Notes: generated from the sequence alone by a model not told the origin. DNA of 64,000 nucleotides from Fictibacillus fluitans (GCF_030418125.1 NZ_JAUHTR010000003.1:124001-188000); one strand, 5' to 3'. Counted from the stretch's first letter, positions 1 through 9,609 are shown. Translations and numbers: made by a program.

Positions 1-752
1 ATTTTATTCTTTCCCATATGAGAACAACAGGATCCACGTTTCCGGAAGCTCTGGAACTCGCCCAGCAAAAAGGTTATGCAGAACCTGACCCGACGAATGA
101 TATTGAAGGGCTGGATGCTTTTTATAAAGCCATGGTGCTGAGTCAATGGATATATGGTGTACAGCCTTTATGGGAGGAAGCGGAGGTAAAGGGAATTGGA
201 ACGGTTCGTCTGGAGGAAATACAGCTGGCAGAGCAGCTTGGACTGCGCCTCAAGCACCTTGTGCTTCTTGATGACAGCCTCGGGCTGAAGGTAAAACCGG
301 TCTTGGTGGACAGTGAACATCCGCTTTACGGAGTGGAGGGAGTGGACAATGCAGTCCGGATTCAGACGGATCTGCTTGGCTGTTTAACCTTGCAGGGACC
401 GGGCGCCGGGGCTGAAGCAACTGCAAGTGCCATCGTCGAAGACTTCCTGTCGCTCTATGAATCGGGCAGCGTTTACCAGGATAAACCGGCAGTCTCAGAA
501 GTGGCGCAAAGAAAACAGGCCAAGGAGGGAACAACCTATCTTCTTATTGGTGAAAAAGAGCACATCTCGGGAGAAGCGATTTCTGCCCTTCAACTGCAAG
601 GAGCAGTGCTGGATACCGTTTCTCTGCCGGAGGCCTCTCTCGTTGCACTTCTTTACGCTGGAGATTTGCCGGAAAGTCCCTTGCCGTTCACGAGCATTTA
701 CCCTGTGAGACTATCGGCTGCAAGCGAGGTTGCGGAGGAAGTTCTTCTTTAA
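1..752 (+). CDS. hom: Homoserine dehydrogenase, 3' part (5' end outside window)
   Basis: The reading frame is already open at the left edge (first complete codon at base 3), so the gene is cut by the window and the ATG at 18 is probably internal. The visible part has the homoserine dehydrogenase catalytic-domain pattern GYAEPDPTNDIEG, where conserved acidic residues bind aspartate semialdehyde/homoserine, followed by the substrate-domain stretch LQGPGAGAEATASA near the C-terminal half. The enzyme makes homoserine for threonine and methionine synthesis in the cytoplasm. The remaining C-terminal part (about 90 residues) is weakly conserved and is not an obvious ACT domain. A strong terminator follows directly. 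The family call is fairly firm; whether this is the main or a secondary hom copy cannot be told. Confidence 0.8.
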   Translation, partial: FILSHMRTTGSTFPEALELAQQKGYAEPDPTNDIEGLDAFYKAMVLSQWIYGVQPLWEEAEVKGIGTVRLEEIQLAEQLGLRLKHLVLLDDSLGLKVKPVLVDSEHPLYGVEGVDNAVRIQTDLLGCLTLQGPGAGAEATASAIVEDFLSLYESGSVYQDKPAVSEVAQRKQAKEGTTYLLIGEKEHISGEAISALQLQGAVLDTVSLPEASLVALLYAGDLPESPLPFTSIYPVRLSAASEVAEEVLL

Positions 753-760
753 AAAAACAA

Positions 761-794
761 AAAGATCCAGGCGGATAACCGCCTGGATCTTTAT
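761..794 (+). terminator. Intrinsic terminator after hom
   Basis: A perfect 14-bp stem (761-774 with 779-792) with a 4-base loop is followed by a short T-rich stretch. It lies between convergent genes and may serve both strands. Confidence 0.85.
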
Positions 795-809
795 TTGCTC
801 CATGAGCTA

Positions 810-1049
810 CTAGCAGCTGCTGCTGCTTTCGCATCCGCCGTGGCCGTGGCCGGACCAGCATGCGCAGCCGATGATGATCAAGAGGATGAACAATACGATG
901 ATAATCGCGAATCCTCTTCCGCCGCCATACCCGTATCCGCCGTAACCTCCGCCGCATCCGCCGCCATAACCATACCCATAAGAAGCCGTCGATACAGGTA
1001 CGTTTAACGGAGCATTGATTGGTGCATTAATCGGTGAGTTTGCATACAT
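810..1049 (-). CDS. YjcZ-type Gly/Tyr-rich small membrane protein
   Basis: This 79-aa protein has a Pro/Asn/Val N-terminus and a Gly-Tyr-rich middle ([19 protein letters not shown]). A single hydrophobic segment ([16 protein letters not shown], about residues 47-62) follows, then a short Cys/Ser/His tail. That layout matches the YjcZ/YjcM-type peptides annotated as sporulation-associated in Bacillaceae. An AAAGGAGG ribosome binding site lies just upstream of the ATG at 1049. Function is unproven in the family; a role in the spore or sporulating cell envelope is the usual assumption. The Gly codons make this stretch much more GC-rich than its surroundings. Confidence 0.7.
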   Translation of the reverse strand: MYANSPINAPINAPLNVPVSTASYGYGYGGGCGGGYGGYGYGGGRGFAIIIVLFILLIIIGCACWSGHGHGGCESSSSC

Positions 1050-1203
1050 TTAAAATTCCTCCTTTAATATCCAATTCCAACATTCTCGATACAGTATATG
1101 TAGGAGGAATCACTCGGTCTGGACGTTTGCCTTGCCGACAAGCCTAATTACTGTGTATTGAAAAACGCACGCTTTTAGGTTTCCCCTAAAGCGTGCGGAC
1201 AGA

Positions 1204-1686
1204 TTACTGCGCGAGCAGTGCTTCTATTTCCTTTTTCATATCCTTCGGTGAGGTTTGAGGAGAATGGCGGGATACAACTTCTCCCTGCTTGTTCACCACA
1301 AATTTGGTGAAGTTCCATTTGATGGCTTTGGACCCTAAAATCCCGGGTGCTTCATGGGTTAAATAGGTAAAGAGAGGGTGTGTATGATCGCCTTTTACAT
1401 CCACCTTGGCAAACATCGGAAAGGCGACTCCATAATTCAACTCGCAAAATTCCTGGATTTCTTCTTCATCTCCAGGCTCCTGTCCGGCAAACTGATTGCA
1501 CGGGAACCCCAATATTTCAAGGCCCCGATCCTTGAATTCATCATAAAGTGCCTGAAGCTCCTTATATTGCGGAGTAAATCCGCACTTACTGGCTGTATTG
1601 ACAATAACCAAGACTTTTCCTTCATACTCCTGAAGTGCTTTTTCCTCGCCCATGATCGTCTTCGCATGATACTCGTAAACAGACAT
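1204..1686 (-). CDS. bsaA: Glutathione peroxidase family thiol peroxidase
   Basis: The 160-aa length is normal for a bacterial GPx-fold thiol peroxidase that reduces hydroperoxides in the cytoplasm. The catalytic motif NTASKCGFT carries Cys (C35) rather than selenocysteine. The other tetrad elements are present: Gln in FPCNQFAGQEPG (Q69) and Trp-Asn in IKWNFTKF (W124-N125). A second conserved Cys (C63 region) is consistent with a thioredoxin-recycled enzyme, as in B. subtilis BsaA. GGGAGG lies 5 bases before the ATG. It is monocistronic and convergent with YjcZ's neighbourhood. Confidence 0.9.
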   Translation of the reverse strand: MSVYEYHAKTIMGEEKALQEYEGKVLVIVNTASKCGFTPQYKELQALYDEFKDRGLEILGFPCNQFAGQEPGDEEEIQEFCELNYGVAFPMFAKVDVKGDHTHPLFTYLTHEAPGILGSKAIKWNFTKFVVNKQGEVVSRHSPQTSPKDMKKEIEALLAQ

Positions 1687-1928
1687 AACATCCTCCCATA
1701 TGTACGTAGTAACTTACCATAGTAACAGTGTAGTAGGTTTGCTGCCGAAAAGAAAATATAACGCTTTATTTTCAGGGACTTATAGCATGGGCCCCGGGTA
1801 TTGATTTAGTTACTTGGAATCATTTTATGGTCAACAAACAAGAAGAGACAAAATATTCACTTAATTTATCTTATACTGTAATCAACTTACATATTTTGCA
1901 TAATAGTCGATTATTGGAGGCGATAAAA

Positions 1929-4319
1929 TTGAAAAGTCGAAAGACGAAGAAAAAACTCATGGCTGTGTCGATGGCTGCTGCCATTCTGCTGCCTTTGCCG
2001 CTGGCATCAACCTATGCGGCAAGCCCACCTGCAACGGTAAAGAATGACCCTATGCTGGTGAAGATCCATTTGAAGAACCGTGCGGATCTGGACAAACTGC
2101 TAAGCTATGGAATTGATCTTACGGAAAACATCGACCAGCATGCAGGCCAGGGAATGGAAGCAGATGCTATCCTGACCAGGGAAGAAATGAAGATTTTGCA
2201 ATTAAAAGGATACAAGACAGACGTTATTTCTACCCAGCAGCAAATCCAAACCCTGAGGCAGGAGCGCCAATTTACGGTTCAGCAGGAAAAAGATCTGGCA
2301 GCCGTCAAGGACAAGGTTACCATTCTGCGAGCCAACTATTTTACAAGCCAGGGCGGCAAGTTCCTGTATGTAGAAGCAAAGACGGATGCAGGCTCTCTCA
2401 ATTCGACCGTGCTTACCGCAACATGGGACAAAGGAAAGAATACAGCACCGGAATCGGGTGGGACAGCTGCGCTTGAACGCATAGAGGATGCGGGTGTTTA
2501 CATGTATCATTCCATGCTGCTGCCGGTGGATACCCGGCCTTCAAAAGTTAAAATCACGAGCAGTCTTGGCGGCACCCTGGAAGCAAAGGTAACAGACTGG
2601 ATTGGAGGCAAGAAGCCGGCACCAGGCAAACACTATGTATCGGATTTTACAGACCATTACATGACGCCAACTGAGCTTGACCAGCGGATCACCAAGCTGG
2701 CAAAGCAATTTTCCAATATTGCAGAAATTGTAGAACTGCCATATGAGACCAACGGTTATCGCAGAAAGGCACAAACGATGATTGGAGATCAGGGGAACCC
2801 GTCCTCAGCTGTTGTCATTACCTCGAAAAAATGGGGCAATGAAGGCGGAAACAGCATCAGCCTTCAGGCAATGAAACAGGAAGGTGCCAATCTTCCGCTT
2901 TCCATTGAGACAAAGGATAATACGATTGTAGTGAAGCTCGCAACCGACGCCGAAGGACAAAGTTCGAGCAAAGCAAAAGACGTTATCCAGAAAATAAATG
3001 CAGAGGCGGGGAGTTTGGTTACCGCCACACCTTTTAGAGGAAACAGCGGGGAAGGGCTTGTTGCACCAACCGAAAAAATGAAGCTGACTGATAGCTTAAA
3101 AGCACCGGAGTCGATTTCACGCGAACCACATACCATGAAAGCGATTCGGATCGGAAAACATCGGGATGGCTCGAAAGCCGGAGTTCTTCTCTATTCGCAA
3201 GAGCATGCCCGTGAGTGGGTTACACCGCTCGTAACTGTAGAGACTGCGGAACGGCTGCTTCGAAACTACAGTACAGACAAAGCAACACGCAAATTGGTGA
3301 ATAATCTTGATATTTTTATCGTCCCGTCCATGAATCCGGATGGTGCTACCTATTCTTTTTACGATTATAACTGGCAGAGAAAGAACATGACCAATTATTG
3401 CGGCCCTGAGAAATCGGACCCGGCTCTTCGTAATGCATGGGGTGTCGATTTGAACCGAAATCATGGAGTCGGTTCGGTGTATGACGGATATCTGGGTTCT
3501 TCCACCGACTGTCAAAGCTCGGTTTACGGAGGCCCTACAGAGCAGTCCGAGCCGGAAGCCAAAAACTTAATCTGGCTGGCAGATGAGAATCCGAATGTGA
3601 AGTTTGCCATGAATGTACACAGCTATGGCGGCTATTTCATGTGGCCTCCGGGAGCATATAAAGCACTTGGCAGAGAAACATTGCCGCGTCCGACTGCAGG
3701 GCAGGAGGCCTTCTTCTGGAGTGCGTCGGAACGGATCCTTCAGCAAATTAAAGAGTACCGCGGTACAACCATTCTGCCGGGACGCACGGGTCCTGTGCCT
3801 GATGTGCTGTATTCCGCAGCCGGAAACTCAGCAGATGCCTTGTGGTATAACAATGGCATTTATGCCTGGGATTTTGAAGTTGGGGCAGATCTATGGAACG
3901 CTCAGGAGAAAAGTTGGGAGCTGGTCGGATTTCAGCCGCCTTATGAAGAAGGGCATGAAGAAGCCATGGAGTTCGCCAACGGCCTGATCGGGATGCTGGA
4001 TGTTGCTTATGACTACGAGCATGACAAACAAGCGCCAACTTCCTCCCTGCATGTGAAACGCGGAATGGAAAAATCAACGCTCGAATTTTCAACGTCCGAG
4101 CCGGCAACAATTTACTATACCACCAATAACAAGCGTCCCACATTCTCATCGAAAAAAATACAGATCAGCGGCATTCGTGAAGGCGCGGAAAAACCAGTTC
4201 TTGAGCAAACCGCTACAGTCAAATGGTTTGCCATGGACGCGAGCGGCAATATCGAAAATCATTATAAGCCAGAGGGAAGAAAAGACAATTACCGTTCCCA
4301 GCTTGTAAAAGTCAAATAG
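1929..4319 (+). CDS. Secreted M14-family zinc carboxypeptidase
   Basis: I place the start at TTG 1929, because GGAGG sits 8 bases upstream and the protein then begins with a classical signal peptide (KSRKTKKK, hydrophobic core, cleavage near TYAA). The frame is open further upstream but has no better site. The mature protein (about 796 aa total) has an N-terminal extension and then an M14 catalytic domain. Zinc-site residues are seen in QEHAREW (His and Glu) and NVHSYGG (His), and the general-base Glu in WDFEVGAD. The C-terminal 90 residues look like a small beta domain. It probably trims C-terminal residues from extracellular peptides. A strong terminator follows. Confidence 0.85.
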   Translation: MKSRKTKKKLMAVSMAAAILLPLPLASTYAASPPATVKNDPMLVKIHLKNRADLDKLLSYGIDLTENIDQHAGQGMEADAILTREEMKILQLKGYKTDVISTQQQIQTLRQERQFTVQQEKDLAAVKDKVTILRANYFTSQGGKFLYVEAKTDAGSLNSTVLTATWDKGKNTAPESGGTAALERIEDAGVYMYHSMLLPVDTRPSKVKITSSLGGTLEAKVTDWIGGKKPAPGKHYVSDFTDHYMTPTELDQRITKLAKQFSNIAEIVELPYETNGYRRKAQTMIGDQGNPSSAVVITSKKWGNEGGNSISLQAMKQEGANLPLSIETKDNTIVVKLATDAEGQSSSKAKDVIQKINAEAGSLVTATPFRGNSGEGLVAPTEKMKLTDSLKAPESISREPHTMKAIRIGKHRDGSKAGVLLYSQEHAREWVTPLVTVETAERLLRNYSTDKATRKLVNNLDIFIVPSMNPDGATYSFYDYNWQRKNMTNYCGPEKSDPALRNAWGVDLNRNHGVGSVYDGYLGSSTDCQSSVYGGPTEQSEPEAKNLIWLADENPNVKFAMNVHSYGGYFMWPPGAYKALGRETLPRPTAGQEAFFWSASERILQQIKEYRGTTILPGRTGPVPDVLYSAAGNSADALWYNNGIYAWDFEVGADLWNAQEKSWELVGFQPPYEEGHEEAMEFANGLIGMLDVAYDYEHDKQAPTSSLHVKRGMEKSTLEFSTSEPATIYYTTNNKRPTFSSKKIQISGIREGAEKPVLEQTATVKWFAMDASGNIENHYKPEGRKDNYRSQLVKVK

Positions 4320-4324
4320 CATGG

Positions 4325-4360
4325 AAAAGGCAGTGCACGTTATGTGCACTGCCTTTTTTT
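4325..4360 (+). terminator. Terminator between carboxypeptidase and MFS gene
   Basis: A perfect 14-bp stem (4325-4338 with 4344-4357) precedes a T run. The two flanking genes converge, so it may work in both directions. Confidence 0.9.
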
Positions 4361-5528
4361 AGCCTGCTTTTGAAAAAGTTTCCGCTCTCGAACGATAAAC
4401 CTGATAAAGCACAAGAGCAATGATGGATAACACGATGCCCGTGATATAAGGCAGCCCGGCGGCTATAGCAAACAGCCACCCTCCGAGAGGGGGACCGATA
4501 ATCCGTCCGAGTGAATCGAAGGAAGACAGCAGGCCGGTAACACTGCCGTGACCCGAGGTGGACGTCTTCGTCAGCAGGGCAGACACGCTTGGCCGGATGA
4601 CTCCGTTTCCGATTCCGAAAATGGAAAGGAAAATAGCAGCCGTCGTGAAGTTATGGACAAGAAGAATTAAGCCAAATCCAACAGCGGAAAGAACAATTCC
4701 TCCCTGAATAACTTTTCCTTCTCCGTACTTTTTAGTTAAACGTCCAACAAGTCCGCCTTGAACAAGAGCACCGGCAAAGCCCATAATCATGAAGATATAC
4801 CCGAGATGATTTGTATCAAGTCCCGCTTTCTTTGCCGCAAAGTAAGCAAATGTGGCTTCAAGTCCGGACAAAGAAAGGGAAATAAACAGCTGCAGAACGA
4901 AAAGGATGGAAACCGCACCCTTGAACGCTTCCCACCTGGATGCGCTTTTGACATTTCCGGTTGTTCTCATGTCTTTTGGCAGTGATTCTTTTAATACAAA
5001 AAGAACAAGAAAGAACGTAATGAGCGAAGAAGTCCCGGCAAGGTAAAAGGGAGTGTTCAGACTGGACTCGGAAAAAATACCGCCAATCGCCGGCCCGAAT
5101 ATAAAACCGAGGCCAACGGCTGCTCCGATAATACCCATGCCTTTCCCCCTGTTTTCAGGTGTTGTAATATCTGCTACGTAGGCCATCGTTGTCGGCATAT
5201 TGGCAGAAGACAGCAGCCCCCCGGCAATACGGGCCGCGAACAGCATCCAAAGCTGGCTGGAAACAGCCATCAAAAAAAATGAAACAGCGAGTCCAGCAAT
5301 TCCGATCAGCATGACCGGCTTTCGGCCGATCCGGTCGGAAATCCGGCCCCAGACGGGCGCAAACAACAGCTGCATCAACGAATAAACGGCCATCAAAAGG
5401 CCGAGCTGTGCAGGACTTGCACCGACCTTTTCCGCAAAAAAAGGCAGGACAGGAATAATGATTCCGAATCCGACCATTACTAAAAACATCACTAAAAATA
5501 AGATTGGCAGCGCTTTTTTATTTTCCAA
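4359..5528 (-). CDS. MFS multidrug-type efflux transporter
   Basis: Twelve hydrophobic segments and the MFS motif A between helices 2 and 3 (GRISDRIGRKPVML) identify a drug:H+ antiporter of the Bmr/TetA-like group. The motif-C-like stretch in helix 5 (GLGFIFGPAIGG) is typical of 12-helix exporters. The open frame begins at 5558, but TTG 5528 is preferred because a GGGGGG purine run lies 9 bases before it and the protein then starts just ahead of helix 1. Substrate cannot be inferred. It is transcribed alone, convergent with the carboxypeptidase gene. Confidence 0.8.
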   Translation of the reverse strand: MENKKALPILFLVMFLVMVGFGIIIPVLPFFAEKVGASPAQLGLLMAVYSLMQLLFAPVWGRISDRIGRKPVMLIGIAGLAVSFFLMAVSSQLWMLFAARIAGGLLSSANMPTTMAYVADITTPENRGKGMGIIGAAVGLGFIFGPAIGGIFSESSLNTPFYLAGTSSLITFFLVLFVLKESLPKDMRTTGNVKSASRWEAFKGAVSILFVLQLFISLSLSGLEATFAYFAAKKAGLDTNHLGYIFMIMGFAGALVQGGLVGRLTKKYGEGKVIQGGIVLSAVGFGLILLVHNFTTAAIFLSIFGIGNGVIRPSVSALLTKTSTSGHGSVTGLLSSFDSLGRIIGPPLGGWLFAIAAGLPYITGIVLSIIALVLYQVYRSRAETFSKAG

Positions 5529-5624
5529 TCTCAGAATCCCCCCTGATGAGATCAGCAATCTCTCTCTAATCTTTTATTAACTCTATTAACGTACCTCTTT
5601 TATTTCTTTTAATCAACTGACAGC

Positions 5625-6539
5625 CTATACGTTTTGGGCAGCGGGGGCTTCTTTAAACGGTTTGGGCACCCTGCTTGTTTTTAAGAAAAGATACAAGCCG
5701 GTACAAACCAGAAAACCGCCGGTTCCCTGAAAGAGGGAGATGCTTTCCTTCAGCATAAAATACGCCAGGATGCTTGCGCCTACCGGCTCTCCAAGGATGT
5801 TGACGGAAATGGTGGTTGCACTGACATACTTCATCAGCCAATTGAACAGGACATGCCCGAATACAGTAGGAATGATGGCAAGCAGAAAGAAGATGAGCCA
5901 GTCGTGGCCCGGGTAGCCGGTCATGGGAATACCGGCGGCCCCATTGTACAGGGCAAACACAAAGACGGCTGAAACAAATACAACAAGACTGTAGAAAAAA
6001 GAAGGAATATGACGCAATAAATGTTGTCCGATGAGCATATGTACGGCCACGGCAAGTGTGCCGAAAAGCGAAAGTAAATCCCCAAGCAAATTTTCTGGTG
6101 AAATTCCAATATCCCCCCATCCGATAAGGGCGGCACCGCAAATAGCAATCGCCATTCCGATAAGCGAGGCAGAGGAGGTTCGCTCCTTAAACAGGAAAAA
6201 AGCTCCGATTAATACAAACACAGGCTGCAGCGCCAGAATGATGGTAGAACTGGCCACTGTAGTCAGCTTGAGCGAGCCCATCCACAAAAGGAAATGCAGG
6301 GCGAGAAAGGTTCCCGACAAAAAAAGAAGCAGCCACTGCCTGGGCTGTATCTGTTTCGCATTCTTCCACTGATTACCTGAAAAGGGAAGCATGAAGAGGA
6401 TCGTGATCAACAAGCGGTACATGCCCTGAACAGAGACAGGAGCATCAGAGAGTTTTACAAAAATAGAAGAGAACGATACGGCGATAATGCCAACAATGAG
6501 CGGTATGAAAACCGGAACGGGACATTTTGTTTTTTCCAT
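5625..6539 (-). CDS. EamA-family (DMT superfamily) transporter
   Basis: About 304 aa with ten hydrophobic helices arranged as two EamA repeats. The second repeat ends with the typical NILGEPVGASILAYFML stretch, which carries the conserved Glu-Pro. Such proteins export amino acids or metabolites through the cytoplasmic membrane. I chose ATG 6539 over TTG 6554 because GGAGG lies 5 bases before it. The gene follows the TspO-like gene on the same strand but is separated from it by a hairpin, so it probably has its own promoter. Substrate is unknown. Confidence 0.8.
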   Translation of the reverse strand: MEKTKCPVPVFIPLIVGIIAVSFSSIFVKLSDAPVSVQGMYRLLITILFMLPFSGNQWKNAKQIQPRQWLLLFLSGTFLALHFLLWMGSLKLTTVASSTIILALQPVFVLIGAFFLFKERTSSASLIGMAIAICGAALIGWGDIGISPENLLGDLLSLFGTLAVAVHMLIGQHLLRHIPSFFYSLVVFVSAVFVFALYNGAAGIPMTGYPGHDWLIFFLLAIIPTVFGHVLFNWLMKYVSATTISVNILGEPVGASILAYFMLKESISLFQGTGGFLVCTGLYLFLKTSRVPKPFKEAPAAQNV

Positions 6540-6628
6540 GGAAGCCTCCAGCAAATACTCAATTTATCTATAAGAAAGTATACAAGATTTCTGCCGGAAA
6601 ACCTAAAAAATTTCCTTAATATACAAAT

Positions 6629-6661
6629 AAAAACCGGCCCCAAACGTGGAGCCGGTTTTAT
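6629..6661 (-). terminator. Terminator downstream of TspO-like gene
   Basis: The 8-bp GC-rich stem 6631-6638 with 6651-6658 is flanked by A and T runs on both sides. On the minus strand it terminates the TspO-like transcript. Confidence 0.75.
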
Positions 6662-6666
6662 GTGAG

Positions 6667-7431
6667 CTATTGTGTCCGCTGGTTATAGGAAGTGGTTTTA
6701 TTGAAAAGCAGCCGGTAGATCACATGAATCGCAAGCACGCCCGCCACCAGCAGGGCAGAAAGCCAAATGTCCTGAAGCTCTGCCCGCTTTATTGCAATTC
6801 CAATGAACGCCCACACAAATACGAGTGAATAAAAGATATCCTTGTTTTTGGAAGTGAAGTAAAAGGCTAAAACTGTGCCGACGATGAGCATGATAACGGT
6901 CCAGGTCACATGGCTTAAGCCCCATCCGTTCCAATTATGTGAAACCAGAAACACACCTGTATTGACGATCGTGGCAACAGACACCCAGCCAATATAAATG
7001 GAAAAGGGAATCCGGATGAAAGCGGAAGTTTCTTTTGTCTCCGTAATTTTTTTATAAATAACGATCAACGTGGACAAAAGGCCAAACATGATTAACAGAG
7101 ACAAGCCGACCTGCTCGTAATGCCAGGCGAAAATCCAGGCTGAATTAAAAAGACAATTAAGAACAAACCAATAGCCGATCCGCCGGAAAACAGGCTTATC
7201 GCAGTTTTTGGGAAAGAGCTGGTAGATCACCCATACGCTTAACAGCGTGTAGATGAGCCCCCAAATCGAAAATACGTAGCCCGCCGGGGTGTAGAGGACG
7301 TTGTATTGATCCGAGAGCTGGCCGGTCGTTTTCCCATTCAGTGGAAGCGCATTGGCCAGGTAATTGACTGCCAGAACGAGAGCCAGTCCTGCCGCATTAA
7401 AAAAGGAACGTACTTTAGCTGATTTCATCAT
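6667..7431 (-). CDS. TspO/MBR-related tryptophan-rich membrane protein
   Basis: A 254-aa integral membrane protein with about seven hydrophobic segments. Conserved aromatic stretches YTPAGYVFSIWGLIY and NSAWIFAW recall the TspO/MBR-like 'tryptophan-rich sensory protein' annotations of Bacillaceae, although it is longer than classical 5-helix TspO (about 160 aa). The ATG at 7431 is preceded by AAAGGAGG. Role unknown; TspO relatives bind porphyrins or act in stress responses, but nothing here shows a ligand. Confidence 0.65.
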   Translation of the reverse strand: MMKSAKVRSFFNAAGLALVLAVNYLANALPLNGKTTGQLSDQYNVLYTPAGYVFSIWGLIYTLLSVWVIYQLFPKNCDKPVFRRIGYWFVLNCLFNSAWIFAWHYEQVGLSLLIMFGLLSTLIVIYKKITETKETSAFIRIPFSIYIGWVSVATIVNTGVFLVSHNWNGWGLSHVTWTVIMLIVGTVLAFYFTSKNKDIFYSLVFVWAFIGIAIKRAELQDIWLSALLVAGVLAIHVIYRLLFNKTTSYNQRTQ

Positions 7432-7566
7432 TGCCTCCTTTCAGTTCGCTGGTCTTGTTCTTAGTAGTACCCTTTTGCGAAAAGGTTCAAGCTGATTCAA
7501 GGAATAAAGCAGCCAAAAGAGAATAGTTAAGCTTAGATTGAAAAATAAATGGCAGGAGGTAAACGT

Positions 7567-8301
7567 ATGAGAAAACTCGCAAGCGGTGCAGCCATGCTTG
7601 ATGTAAATGTGAACGGCATGCTGATCCATCCGGTCCTTGTGTGGGACGAACAAGCGGCAGTTCTGATTGATACAGGTGTGCCGGGACAGCTTCAAAGCCT
7701 TCAAAGCGAAATGGAGGCGGCTGGTGTTCCATTCCGAAGTCTCACGCATGTAATTCTGACCCACCAGGACATTGACCATACAGGCAGCCTTCCGGAACTT
7801 CAGGAGGCCTCTGGACATACTCTTACCGTTTACGCGCACAAGATCGATCAACCGTTTATACAAGGTGAAAAGCCTTTAATAAAAACGGATCGAAGTTCGC
7901 TGAGTGATGAAGAATTCGAGGCTCTTCCCGAGATGGCCAAGGCATTCTATGAAGTTCCGGCACCAGTCTCAAAGGTGCACATTCCGTTAAAAGGAGGAGA
8001 GGAGCTCGAGTTGGCAGGAGGCATATCCGTTATTTTCACTCCGGGTCATACACCTGGTCATATCAGCCTCTACCTGAAGCAAAGCAAGTTACTGGTCGCA
8101 GGCGATTCCATGTACAGTATGAATGGAGTACTGTATGGCCCCCATAAGGAAACGACGCTTGATTTTGAAGAGGCAGAGAGATCCATACAACGCTACGCTG
8201 ATTATAATGTGGAACAGGTTGTTTGTTATCATGGCGGGCTGTGCGGTGAAAATGCGGGGAACCAGCTTCAACGATTGTTGAATCACACCAGTGAAGCATG
8301 A
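7567..8301 (+). CDS. MBL-fold metallo-hydrolase
   Basis: The start is ATG 7567, 5 bases after AGGAGG; the earlier in-frame ATG at 7549 lies within the leader. The 244-aa protein has the metallo-beta-lactamase metal motif THQDIDHTGS (HxxxDH pattern), a later His in FTPGHTPGHISLY, a metal-bridging Asp in VAGDSMYS and a final His in VCYHGG. Metal ligands are therefore complete, supporting an active hydrolase. Small MBL proteins of this size include glyoxalase II-like, lactonase-like and many uncharacterised enzymes. The substrate cannot be named. A shared terminator follows. Confidence 0.85.
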   Translation: MRKLASGAAMLDVNVNGMLIHPVLVWDEQAAVLIDTGVPGQLQSLQSEMEAAGVPFRSLTHVILTHQDIDHTGSLPELQEASGHTLTVYAHKIDQPFIQGEKPLIKTDRSSLSDEEFEALPEMAKAFYEVPAPVSKVHIPLKGGEELELAGGISVIFTPGHTPGHISLYLKQSKLLVAGDSMYSMNGVLYGPHKETTLDFEEAERSIQRYADYNVEQVVCYHGGLCGENAGNQLQRLLNHTSEA

Positions 8302-8340
8302 AAAAGAGCAGCCAGGGCGATGGTCCTGGACTGCTCTTTT
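8302..8340 (+). terminator. Bidirectional terminator
   Basis: AAAAGAGCAG and its complement (with an inner CCAGG/CCTGG extension) form a hairpin ending in TTTTG. It lies between two convergent genes. Confidence 0.8.
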
Positions 8341-8349
8341 GTTAATTCG

Positions 8350-9138
8350 TTAATTCGCTTTGTGGACACTGCTGCTTACAAGCTCCCAGTGCATAAATTT
8401 ATATTTCCAGATCGAGTCGGCAAAGGCTACAGAGTCTCCATTCGCAATTCCGGATATGCGCTGGACGCCCCGCAGTTCAAATATACCGTCACCATTAACA
8501 TCCACAGGGGTCAGCATGCTGAATTTATTCGCCGAAACTCGGATGGGTTTAATAAGCGTTCCGTTTTTATATACCTCGGAAGTTTCATATTTCTGTCGTC
8601 GTTCAGCCAGATTGATGGACGTAATTTGGCCTGTGTTTTTAACCAAAATTGTAGCATGATAACCGTCCGTAAATCGTCCGCTGATACCGAGTGAAGAAGG
8701 TACGGGAATTTCCACTACATGATTGTTCTTTGATGAAACCAGATGGAAAACAGAGGTGCCTCCCCGGCCGCCCGTTTCAGCAGAAATATAAGTTTCGGGA
8801 ATACGGTCGCCATTAAAATCAAAAAATTGTATGTTGGGATGATATCCCCCGTCATTTAGATTCAACGTGGTAAAACGGCGCGTGGCCCCATCCTGGAAAA
8901 TCAGGAAAAGATTTTCCGAATATATATTTTCCTGCTTTTCCTTCTGGCCCATTAACGTAACCATATCGGGCCGTTTGTCACCCGTCACATCCATTTTCCG
9001 CTGATCGATTACGAAAATGGATGAACCGCTCTTACTCTCCACATTTGTCTCTGGATCGAGCGGAGTGGCGTGTATGGGAGATCCGGCAGTCATCAGCAGG
9101 ATAAGGAAAAGAAGCATATTAAAAAAGATCGACTTCAC
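8350..9138 (-). CDS. Secreted VCBS/FG-GAP-like repeat protein
   Basis: The 262-aa protein begins with a signal peptide (KSIFFNMLLFLILLMTAGSPIHA). Three calcium-loop-like repeats follow: DVTGDKRPDM, DFNGDRIPETY and DVNGDGIFEL, spaced as in VCBS/FG-GAP beta-propeller blades. It is probably extracellular or cell-wall associated and calcium binding. No catalytic motif is evident. AAAGGAGG is found just before the ATG at 9138. It is convergent with the MBL gene and divergent from the 86-87 aa membrane peptide gene. Confidence 0.7.
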   Translation of the reverse strand: MKSIFFNMLLFLILLMTAGSPIHATPLDPETNVESKSGSSIFVIDQRKMDVTGDKRPDMVTLMGQKEKQENIYSENLFLIFQDGATRRFTTLNLNDGGYHPNIQFFDFNGDRIPETYISAETGGRGGTSVFHLVSSKNNHVVEIPVPSSLGISGRFTDGYHATILVKNTGQITSINLAERRQKYETSEVYKNGTLIKPIRVSANKFSMLTPVDVNGDGIFELRGVQRISGIANGDSVAFADSIWKYKFMHWELVSSSVHKAN

Positions 9139-9291
9139 GTGTATTGCCTCCTTTTGGCATTCTTGGCTTTAATATGCGGAAAACATTGGCATATCATACC
9201 GGGATGAGTCGCATTATGTAAAAAAAATGAAATGTTTTTATCGGTTAACCGAAGTTTGATCCGGGTATAGAATCGTAAGGAGGTTATAACA

Positions 9292-9555
9292 ATGAAACAA
9301 ACAGCCAGTATGAAACCGTGGATACTAGTTGGAATGGGCACCTCTGCAGCAGCGGTTTGGTTATCATCCAAGCCGAACAGAATCCGTACAAAATTAGCAT
9401 TTACTAACATCAAAAGAAAAATAAGACCTGAAAAAAGCAATGTACTGCCAGTTGAAAAAGGCGGCCACCCGGATCCCAGTGACTATGAGGATTCAAAAAT
9501 GGTTTCCGAAGGCTCCGCTTATGGGGTCCATTACTTTAATGAAAAGAAGCAGTGA
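9292..9555 (+). CDS. Small membrane-anchored protein of unknown function
   Basis: The 87-aa protein has one N-terminal hydrophobic helix (PWILVGMGTSAAAVWLSS). A basic stretch follows, then a hydrophilic tail with PDPSDYEDSKMVSEGSAYGVHYF. AAGGAGG lies 7-8 bases before the ATG. The topology suggests a membrane-tethered tail. I do not recognise the family with certainty. Confidence 0.6.
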   Translation: MKQTASMKPWILVGMGTSAAAVWLSSKPNRIRTKLAFTNIKRKIRPEKSNVLPVEKGGHPDPSDYEDSKMVSEGSAYGVHYFNEKKQ

Positions 9556-9609
9556 AATGGGACAAAACCATTACGTTTTATTACAGCATCATGACATCGG
9601 CTAAGTTCA

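Noticed and set aside
795-1007. Plus-strand 70-aa frame opposite the YjcZ gene
   Set aside because: It is the mirror of the Gly/Tyr-rich YjcZ coding strand, which has the ribosome binding site and family features.
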